From positions 248,001-312,000 of the forward strand of contig JBBIKW010000001.1 in assembly GCA_037445225.1 (NCBI GenBank): DNA of 64,000 nucleotides, written 5' to 3'. The position numbers and the translations under genes are program-made. The notes under the pieces were generated by a model that worked only from the letters and a program-made list of their open reading frames with translations, searched no databases and was not told the DNA's origin. Source of the DNA: M3007 sp037445225. GTDB taxonomy: Bacteria > Bacteroidota > Bacteroidia > Chitinophagales > Saprospiraceae. Shown here piece by piece: positions 58,012-64,000 of this stretch. Within the stretch, counting starts at the first letter, position 1; each line of letters opens with the position of its first letter.

Positions 58012-58572
58012 TTACAGCGCTAAAAGGTAAGGTAAGAACAAGTGGGTCATCAAGAAGCCACCTGCCATAAAAGCGATGGTGGCCACCAACGAGGGCCATT
58101 GGAGAGTGGACAGTCCCATGATGGCATGCCCCGACGTACATCCCCCTGCATAGCGGGTACCAAAACCCACCAAGAACCCGCCGATGACCATCAGGATAAA
58201 CCCGCGCCAGGTGAATAAGCTGTCCCAGCTGAAAAGGTCTCTCGGCACTAAATGCTCCGTATCCGTCACCCCTACAGCCGCTAAGTCACGGGCCAGGTCT
58301 GGGTGGATCTGCACAGGATTCGGGTCCTTCAACACGAGCGAAGCCAAAATAGCGCCTATGAAGACGCCCCCCACAAAAAAGAGATTCCAGGCCTCTTTTC
58401 GCCAGTTGTACTTAAAAAAGGGAACATTTGCCGGAAAACAGGCCGCGCAGATATGGCGCAGGTTGCCTGAGATACCGAAGTGCTTGTTGCCTAACAGGAG
58501 CAGGATAGGGACAGTCAATCCAATCAGGATGCCGGCTGCCCACCAAGGCCAAGGTTCTTTTAACATTTCCAT
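58012..58572 (-). CDS. YeeE/YedE family sulfur-compound transporter half (PmpA-like)
   Basis: 186 residues. Hydrophobic helices at WWAAGILIGLTVPILLLLG, LFFVGGVFIGAILASLVL, FILMVIGGFLVGFGTRYAGGC and TIAFMAGGFLMTHLFLPYLLAL. The motif GTRYAGGCTSGHAIMGLS with the conserved Cys is diagnostic. Other Cys (HICAACFPAN) may take part in sulfur relay. First of the two transporter halves; 63 bases upstream ends the DNA methyltransferase gene, which separates it from the MBL-rhodanese gene it commonly accompanies. Confidence 0.88.
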   Translation of the reverse strand: MEMLKEPWPWWAAGILIGLTVPILLLLGNKHFGISGNLRHICAACFPANVPFFKYNWRKEAWNLFFVGGVFIGAILASLVLKDPNPVQIHPDLARDLAAVGVTDTEHLVPRDLFSWDSLFTWRGFILMVIGGFLVGFGTRYAGGCTSGHAIMGLSTLQWPSLVATIAFMAGGFLMTHLFLPYLLAL

Positions 58573-58635
58573 AGTACGGTGTTTTTTTAAGAAGATCTGG
58601 TTTTGAATGCTTTATGCAAAACGCATGCGAATTTT

Positions 58636-59568
58636 CTACTGATTTTCTATATCTTGTGCCATTTGCCTCAAACGCCTTTGGGCCGTATTAAAGGTTTCGG
58701 CGTCGAGTTCTATCCCTACGAAGCGCCTTCGATGGAGCAAGCAGGCGGCACCGGTAGTACCGCCGCCCATAAACGGATCGAGGACGGTTTCGCCCATAAG
58801 GGATATCTTCTGCACTAAGTCGCTCATGCCCGACACCGACTGCCCCCAGAAATGGTAGGTCTTGTCGTTGTCGTTGACACGGCTTTTGACGACATCGCCA
58901 ATCCAACGCGTATTTTTTCCCTTAGTAAACCACAAAACGGGCTTCCAAAAGGTGTTCACTTTGCGCTGCCACAGCTGAGGAGACTGCCCCCCTGGCGTAA
59001 GATAACAGAGGGTCCAGTTGTACTGCAGCCCTTCGACCGACATCAGGCGAAATATCTCCGGCAGATAAGACTGCCCTACCATAGCGAGCAGTCCGCCGCC
59101 GGGCCTTAAGACCCGCTGAGCAAAAAGAGCCAAGTCCCTGTAGAGAGGTAAATAGGACTGTGGATAGGGTGGATCGGTGATGATCCAATCGATAGTATTC
59201 TCTGCAATAGGTGCTTTGCGGAAATCGCACTGGTAGAGCACCATGCGCTCGCTGCTGGCGAGGAATTCCGCTATTTTATCGAACGCATACGAGTCGCCCT
59301 TCAGATACGCTTCGGCGCACCGACTCTGCTGAAGAGTAGTTACCGCGTAATGGAGGTCAGAGGGATGGGCATTCGAGGCACACATGCTCAGGTGTTCTGC
59401 TAAATGCCGCTTGACTTGCTCCAGGCGAGCCGCTTTTCTAAGCTTTTCGGCATAGGCCATCCAATCTCGATCCGGATAGCGCTTTCGATAACGCTCGATG
59501 CGCACCCGCAGGTCTGCGCGCTCTTCAAGCACGATGTCGGGGGGTAACGCGCTTTCGTTTCGTGTCAT
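58636..59568 (-). CDS. DNA N6-adenine/N4-cytosine methyltransferase
   Basis: 310 residues from ATG 59568, chosen because it overlaps the upstream stop as ATGA; ATG 59589 would overlap by 25 bases. Beta-class order: catalytic motif IV TDPPYPQSYLPLYRDLALF comes first, then the SAM-binding motif I LDPFMGGGTTGAACLLHRRRFVGIE near the C-terminus. The DPPYP and following GQSYLPEIFRLM resemble methylases seen fused to or beside ParB-like proteins. The N-terminal about 110 residues are helical and charged, perhaps for DNA recognition. Target sequence unknown. Coupled to the 165-residue gene. Confidence 0.88.
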   Translation of the reverse strand: MTRNESALPPDIVLEERADLRVRIERYRKRYPDRDWMAYAEKLRKAARLEQVKRHLAEHLSMCASNAHPSDLHYAVTTLQQSRCAEAYLKGDSYAFDKIAEFLASSERMVLYQCDFRKAPIAENTIDWIITDPPYPQSYLPLYRDLALFAQRVLRPGGGLLAMVGQSYLPEIFRLMSVEGLQYNWTLCYLTPGGQSPQLWQRKVNTFWKPVLWFTKGKNTRWIGDVVKSRVNDNDKTYHFWGQSVSGMSDLVQKISLMGETVLDPFMGGGTTGAACLLHRRRFVGIELDAETFNTAQRRLRQMAQDIENQ

Positions 59569-60062
59569 AGGCCGATGCTTTTGATCCACCTCTCCAAAGA
59601 CAGCATCTCTCGGGTATCGATGACGACTCGGTAATGCTCTGAACGGACAACACCCGCGATTTCGAACCCCTGTTGGTAGTCACAGCAGTCCCATCGGACG
59701 AAGCCCACAGGTCTGCATAGGATGTGGAAGTCGACACCCGACTTCGGTTTATATTCGTACGAGCCAAAGTTACCGTCTTTTCGCGGCCCCGACACGTCGA
59801 TGAGCAAAAGTCCTATGGGCGTCTTTAGCTTGAAGTCGTGGCTACACATTACATCCCACCGTCGATAGTTGTCGGGTTCCAAATAATGTGCTGGGTAGTT
59901 TTCGCGAAACCATCCGCTGACGTGGTGCTCTATGATAAGACCTCGGAGTTGGCCGGCCCTCCGCGCATCGCTGTGCGCAAATTTCGTCATCATGTAGGGT
60001 GCGCGCAAGCGTTGCTCTTCCAAGGCGCGCTCATACCACTCGGAGCGAAATGCGATGTACAT
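59565..60062 (-). CDS. Hypothetical partner of the DNA methyltransferase (possible nuclease)
   Basis: 165 residues, no signal or membrane segment. The stretch GLIIEHHVSGWFRENYPAHYLEPDN, then WDVMCSHDFKL, then GLLLIDVSGPRKDG has the Glu-helix and Asp-strand layout seen in PD-(D/E)xK nucleases, but the usual ExK is not intact (DVSGPRK), so this remains a guess. The C-terminal half has many aromatic and Cys residues (FVRWDCCDYQQGFEI). It is translated first and its stop overlaps the methyltransferase start by ATGA. The pair could be a restriction-modification or regulatory cassette. I do not recognise the family. Confidence 0.55.
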   Translation of the reverse strand: MYIAFRSEWYERALEEQRLRAPYMMTKFAHSDARRAGQLRGLIIEHHVSGWFRENYPAHYLEPDNYRRWDVMCSHDFKLKTPIGLLLIDVSGPRKDGNFGSYEYKPKSGVDFHILCRPVGFVRWDCCDYQQGFEIAGVVRSEHYRVVIDTREMLSLERWIKSIGL

Positions 60063-60115
60063 ACGGCGAGGCCTTTTTACGCAACCAAAGCCGACATAGC
60101 CGGCCGAATTTGAGA

Positions 60116-60159
60116 TCGGCCCGGGTAGCAGATAGTACCTCTCCGCTATCCCGGGCCGA
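60116..60159 (-). repeat. Large GC-rich hairpin between the MBL-rhodanese gene and the methyltransferase pair
   Basis: TCGGCCCGGGTAGC (60116-60129) pairs with GCTATCCCGGGCCGA (60145-60159) with a single bulged base, a stem of about 14 pairs. There is no T-run on either side, so it is not an intrinsic terminator; a boundary element, mRNA stabiliser or operator is possible. Confidence 0.5.
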
Positions 60160-60184
60160 CTGCAAACGAAGCGCGTACTGACCT

Positions 60185-61606
60185 TTATGCCTTTAAGGTC
60201 GAGGGACAGACGTAATCCGTCAGCTTAAACAACCCACTTTCTTTAATCGCTTTAAAGCCTCCCTTGATATCTACCAGGTTGTCGTAGCCTCGAGCGCGCA
60301 AAATGCTGACAAAGATCATCGACCGATACCCACCGGCGCAGTGCACATATGCCGTGCGCTCCTTCGGTATTTGTGCCATGTGGTTGTTAATGTAGTCCAG
60401 CGGTGTGTTTTCGGCATTTTCAATGTGCTCGTTGCTGAATTCTGTTGGTCGGCGCACGTCGAAGACGGGTGCAGTCGGGTCGGCTGCCAGTCGCTGGGCG
60501 AGTTCTTCGGCGCTGATGCTTTCAATGGCATCCACCTCCATACCGGCTGCCTTCCAGGCCTCAAAGCCGCCCTCCAAATAACCCAAGCAGTAGTCGTAGC
60601 CCACGCGCGCTAAGCGAGTGACGGCCTCTTCCTCGCGGCCCGGATCGGTGACTAACAGCAAGGGCTGCTTCAGGTCGGGTATAAGCGCACCCACCCACGG
60701 AGCAAACTGACCGTCTAAACCGATATTGATGGCGTTAGGGATAAATCCCTGAGCAAAGGTCTGCGGGCTGCGCGTATCCAAGATGAGCGCCCCACTTTCG
60801 TTGGCCACCATTTCAAAAGCCGACGGCGACAGCGGGCGCGTGCCGCGCTTGATCACCTCGTCGATGCTCTCGTAACCGTGCTTGTTGAGCGCTACGTTGA
60901 GGGGGAAGTAAGCCGGCGGGGGCAACAAACCCGAAGTTACTTCCTTGATGAACTCCTCCTTCGTCATATCGGCCCGCAGGGCATAGTTGGTTTGCTTTTG
61001 ATGCCCTAGGGTGTCCGAGGTCTCTTTCGACATATTTTTGCCGCATGCCGACCCTGCGCCGTGCGCCGGATAGACGATGACGTCGTCGGGCAAGGGCATG
61101 ATCTTCTTGCGCAGCGACTCATACAAGAGACCCGCCAGCTCCTCTTGCGTCATGTTGGCCGCTTTTTGGGCCAAGTCTGGACGGCCCACGTCGCCGATGA
61201 AGAGCGTATCGCCCGAGAACAGCGCCCGCTCCTTGCCGTTTTCGTCGATCAGCAGATAACAGGTGCTTTCCATCGTATGACCAGGAGTGTGCAGGACGCG
61301 GAAGGTGACCTTTCCTACCTTGAACTCCTCGCCATCCTTGGCGATATACGCGTCAAAGGTAGGGTTGGCGTTGGGCCCATAAACGATGGGAGCCCCCGTC
61401 TTCTTGCTCAGATCGATATGCCCGCTGACAAAGTCGGCGTGGAAATGCGTTTCAAACACGTACTTGATGCGCGCGTTGTCTTTTGCCGCCCGCTCCAAAT
61501 AGGGCGTAATCTCGCGCAAGGGGTCGATCACCACTGCCTCGCCCTCGCTCTCGATGTAGTAGGCGCCTTGGGCCAAGCATCCGGTATAGATTTGTTCGAT
61601 TTTCAT
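60185..61606 (-). CDS. MBL-fold persulfide dioxygenase/rhodanese fusion (CstB-like)
   Basis: 473 residues from ATG 61606. N-terminal metallo-beta-lactamase fold of the persulfide dioxygenase (ETHE1/CstB) type: ETHFHADFVSGH with His54, His56, Asp58; HTPGH with His110; SGDTLFIGDVGRPDL with Asp133. It is followed by two rhodanese-like domains: the first (about 265-365) lacks a catalytic Cys, the second carries it at about Cys423 in VHCAGGYRS. Such fusions oxidise low-molecular-weight persulfides and handle thiosulfate in sulfide detoxification. The YeeE/YedE genes downstream support the role, although a methyltransferase cassette lies between. TACCTTTG box at 61664-61671. Confidence 0.9.
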   Translation of the reverse strand: MKIEQIYTGCLAQGAYYIESEGEAVVIDPLREITPYLERAAKDNARIKYVFETHFHADFVSGHIDLSKKTGAPIVYGPNANPTFDAYIAKDGEEFKVGKVTFRVLHTPGHTMESTCYLLIDENGKERALFSGDTLFIGDVGRPDLAQKAANMTQEELAGLLYESLRKKIMPLPDDVIVYPAHGAGSACGKNMSKETSDTLGHQKQTNYALRADMTKEEFIKEVTSGLLPPPAYFPLNVALNKHGYESIDEVIKRGTRPLSPSAFEMVANESGALILDTRSPQTFAQGFIPNAINIGLDGQFAPWVGALIPDLKQPLLLVTDPGREEEAVTRLARVGYDYCLGYLEGGFEAWKAAGMEVDAIESISAEELAQRLAADPTAPVFDVRRPTEFSNEHIENAENTPLDYINNHMAQIPKERTAYVHCAGGYRSMIFVSILRARGYDNLVDIKGGFKAIKESGLFKLTDYVCPSTLKA

Positions 61607-61663
61607 AGCTATTTCACAGCGTTTAGTTCGATGAACGTAATTTGTTTGAAATAAAAAGCAATG

Positions 61664-61671
61664 CAAAGGTA
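61664..61671 (-). promoter_or_regulatory. -7 promoter box TACCTTTG before the CstB-like gene
   Basis: CAAAGGTA on the plus strand, 58 bases before the ATG at 61606. Confidence 0.5.
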
Positions 61672-61718
61672 CGCAAGACCGCAGGCTAAAGAACGTGACA
61701 GAAGTCACACTGCCCTCT

Positions 61719-64000
61719 TTAGTGCTGGCCGCTCTCCAGCAGCTCTAATCCCTGTTGTATCCCCTTGTACAGCGGAGGCACGCCGTATGCCATCCATGCC
61801 GGTTTAGGTGCGTCTAACAGGTAGTGGTCGAAGAATTGCTGCATCCGCAGCTGGAAGTCGGCGCGGTTTTGCAATTTGACCGGCCAATGTGGCTCATCGT
61901 TGTAGTTGAGCATCCAGACCGGTTTACCCAAACGCCTTAAACCCGTGTACAGTTCAATGCCTTGCGACCAGGGTACGGCGCCGTCTTTGTCGTTGTGCAG
62001 GATGAGGAGCGGCGTTTGCACCCGATCGAGAAAGAACAGCGGCGAATTTTCCCAATACCGCAAAGGGTATTCCCACAGCGATCCTCCAATGCGGCTCTGC
62101 TGGCGCTCGTACTGAAATTGGCGCACCAGCCCCGACTCCCAGCGGATACCGCCATAGGCAGAGGTCATATTTGCCACGGGAGCGCCGGCTTCGGCGCAGG
62201 CAAAGAGCGGCGTGCGCGACACGATATAGGCGGTTTGGTAGCCGCCCCAAGAATGTCCCTGCAATCCCATTCGGCGCGGGTCGATGAAGCCCTCTTGAAG
62301 CAGCGCCATCACGCCGCTCACTACGGCATCGTAGGCGCTCTGCCCAGGGTAGCCGATGCGATAGGGAATGTCGGGCGCAAACACCACGTAGCCGCGGCTG
62401 GCGTAAAAGGTGTAGTTGATCTGCGAGCGGTGATACTCCGGCGCGCGATGCTGGTGTAGGCCGTCCGAAAGGCGTTCGTAAAAGTTGACTATGAGCGGGT
62501 ACTGTTTCTTCGGATCGAAATTTTCGGGCTTGACGAGCAGCCCCTCTAAGGTATCGCCCGACGGAGCCATCCACCGAAACAGCTCGATACTGCCCCATAG
62601 GAATTCCTTCTGTTGCGGGTTGGCCTCCGAAATGCGCCTCTCCACAGGGCGACCATAGGGATGCGATGCGATTATCGGCACCCAATACAAGTCGGGAAAC
62701 ACCGCGTAGTTTTCTTTGGAAAACACCAACACGTCAGCCTTGGTCGCCTTCAGCGGAGTGCGCAAGTAGCGAAAGGGACCGCCCATCCAGGGCGATAGCG
62801 CCCCTGTTTTTAGGTCGAGCCACGCATAACCCTCATCGCGACTGCACTCGTGAAAGAGGTGCAGCAACAAACGCGCTTGAGGGAGCTCTGCTCGCACTTC
62901 CGGGTCTAAGCGCACATACCTATAGACGGTGCGTGTTTCGCGCCCGCGGGTCATGCGTTGCGGTGGACGGGCTCCGTTGGGATCGAACCACCATAGATCG
63001 TAGCGGTCGTACAAAATAACACCTTCGTCTTCAGCCAGCCAGGTAGCTACACCATATGGAGCGGGCTCAGCAGGCACATCGCTTTTCTGGTCAAAAAAAG
63101 CGCTCGGGCGGTTGTCCGACAGCTGGACAGTGCGGCCACTTTGAGCCGACCAACAAAACCAAGCCGTGTCGGGAAAGCTCCACCACAACGCGTACTTGGC
63201 CTGCGGCGATAGGGCGGGGCGGCAGCGCTTTTCTTTCACCAGTAAGCGGCGGCTTCCGTCGTCGAGGTTTACGGCGTACACATCGCGCGGCACGTCCCCT
63301 TCCCACGGCTTGCGATAGGCATAGGGTTCTTCGGTGATGCCCAGCGCCAAATGGGCGTTGCGCTCTTCTTGGAACTGCCACTCCGGCAAATCGGTGCCCA
63401 ACACAGTGAATTGCCGCACCGGCGGAGGCCATACCGCAGCCGGCGAGTCTAAATGGCACACTACAGGGTAGCTGCGCTTCCGGTCGTCCTCTAAGCGACG
63501 GGCCATCTCCGTATAGATGCGCGGCTGCGTCCACGCCCACACCTCCACCTGAACCACCTCCTCGGGCAACAGGGTAGTATCGGGCTGAGGAATAGGCGGC
63601 GCGATGCCGAAATATAATAGGTGTCCGTCTCGACTGAACAGCACCGGCGCATGCTCACTTATTGCCCAACGCTCAGGCTCTTGAGGTAAAAAGTCGCTGC
63701 GGGCGTCGGCAATAGCGCGAGCCGCAGGTGTGCCTTCTATCCAGTAGTAGAGTGTCCAAGAAGGAACAGCACCTCTATTGCCAGTGGTATCCGCTAAGAA
63801 GGCCGCTTTTCTCCCTTCTTCGTCTAAGGCTAACCGAGCAAACTTGCCCTGCGCGGTCTGCAACAAAGGCATCCACCCGGATTGGTCGGGTCGAAAAAGG
63901 TATACGCCCGCCTGAAGTGCAGAGTCTTTTCCGCTGCAAGAGGCGATCAGTACGGACGCCCTCCGCGCAAAGCGATACTCCAAAGCAAACCACAAGGTAT
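61719..64000 (-). CDS. S9 family prolyl-oligopeptidase-type peptidase (5' end outside window)
   Basis: About 760 codons visible and the frame stays open to the right edge, so the true start lies beyond the window. The N-terminal part is a beta-propeller (repeats such as GHLLYFGIAPP and LSPQAKYALWWSFPD). The C-terminal catalytic domain has the serine elbow GLQGHSWGGYQTAY, the Asp region LLILHNDKDGAVPWSQG and the His in NDEPHWPVK. The stretch YPLIVNFYERLSDGLHQHRAPEYHRSQINYTFYASRGYVVFAPDIPYRIGYPGQSAYDAV is typical of large Bacteroidota S9 enzymes, which are usually exported. Substrate preference unknown. Confidence 0.9.
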   Translation of the reverse strand, partial: TLWFALEYRFARRASVLIASCSGKDSALQAGVYLFRPDQSGWMPLLQTAQGKFARLALDEEGRKAAFLADTTGNRGAVPSWTLYYWIEGTPAARAIADARSDFLPQEPERWAISEHAPVLFSRDGHLLYFGIAPPIPQPDTTLLPEEVVQVEVWAWTQPRIYTEMARRLEDDRKRSYPVVCHLDSPAAVWPPPVRQFTVLGTDLPEWQFQEERNAHLALGITEEPYAYRKPWEGDVPRDVYAVNLDDGSRRLLVKEKRCRPALSPQAKYALWWSFPDTAWFCWSAQSGRTVQLSDNRPSAFFDQKSDVPAEPAPYGVATWLAEDEGVILYDRYDLWWFDPNGARPPQRMTRGRETRTVYRYVRLDPEVRAELPQARLLLHLFHECSRDEGYAWLDLKTGALSPWMGGPFRYLRTPLKATKADVLVFSKENYAVFPDLYWVPIIASHPYGRPVERRISEANPQQKEFLWGSIELFRWMAPSGDTLEGLLVKPENFDPKKQYPLIVNFYERLSDGLHQHRAPEYHRSQINYTFYASRGYVVFAPDIPYRIGYPGQSAYDAVVSGVMALLQEGFIDPRRMGLQGHSWGGYQTAYIVSRTPLFACAEAGAPVANMTSAYGGIRWESGLVRQFQYERQQSRIGGSLWEYPLRYWENSPLFFLDRVQTPLLILHNDKDGAVPWSQGIELYTGLRRLGKPVWMLNYNDEPHWPVKLQNRADFQLRMQQFFDHYLLDAPKPAWMAYGVPPLYKGIQQGLELLESGQH

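Noticed and set aside
1..64000. tRNA, rRNA, CRISPR arrays, insertion sequences, prophage
   Set aside because: I looked in the intergenic regions for tRNA arms, regularly spaced repeats, transposase motifs and terminal inverted repeats, and found none that hold up.

Overview
The window looks like a chromosomal segment of a moderately GC-rich member of the Bacteroidota. The evidence is a GldD gliding lipoprotein, an esterase with a type IX secretion (T9SS) sorting tail, an exbB-exbD-exbD-tonB cluster, a FecA-like TonB-dependent receptor, and many copies of a TANNTTTG-type -7 promoter box (often TACCTTTG) in front of genes that lack clear Shine-Dalgarno sequences. I saw no tRNA, rRNA, CRISPR array, insertion sequence or prophage. 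Gene density is high and most of the content is housekeeping. The closest relative cannot be named from the sequence alone.

Layout. 1-5.7 kb: end of an unidentified gene, then a minus-strand block (acetoacetate-CoA ligase, tRNA selenouridine synthase MnmH, homogentisate dioxygenase) behind an M16 peptidase. 5.9-11.7 kb: plus-strand genes including a PUR-alpha-like nucleic-acid-binding protein, a methyltransferase with a duplicated N-terminal domain, and gldD. 11.7-18.7 kb: surface and envelope genes (AT-richer orphan gene, TonB receptor, T9SS esterase, DUF58 protein, lipoprotein). 18.8-26.7 kb: GH3 enzyme, era, lolA, an N-terminal-only mfd, a glucosaminidase, an orphan RND adaptor and a 56-residue small ORF with its own terminator. 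27-31 kb: glycosyltransferase, S41 protease, ABC ATPase. 31.5-32.3 kb: a proteorhodopsin-type proton pump carrying the small residue that opens a carotenoid-antenna site. 32.4-38 kb: aldehyde dehydrogenase, RluA-type pseudouridine synthase, uvrA. 38-42 kb: DUF3137, a ParA system, SH3 protein, dprA. 42.4-49.5 kb: sorbosone-type dehydrogenase, BASS transporter, purine nucleoside phosphorylase, rfbB, GNAT acetyltransferase with an attenuator-like leader, dihydroorotase, Nudix enzyme. 49.5-57.4 kb: lepA, tonB-exbD-exbD-exbB, kdsA, prfC. 57.5-61.6 kb: persulfide/sulfur genes (two YeeE/YedE halves and a CstB-like MBL-rhodanese) split by a DNA methyltransferase and its coupled partner gene. The window ends inside an S9 peptidase.

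How they fit together. The TonB-ExbB-ExbD-ExbD complex would energise receptors such as the one at 12.8-15 kb. Homogentisate dioxygenase and acetoacetate-CoA ligase form a plausible route from tyrosine carbon to acetoacetyl-CoA. The rhodopsin would feed the proton-motive force. The most interesting items are the antenna-competent rhodopsin, the truncated Mfd, the methyltransferase/partner cassette inside the sulfur cluster, the leader peptide plus terminator before the GNAT gene, and two small transcription units that gene callers would miss.
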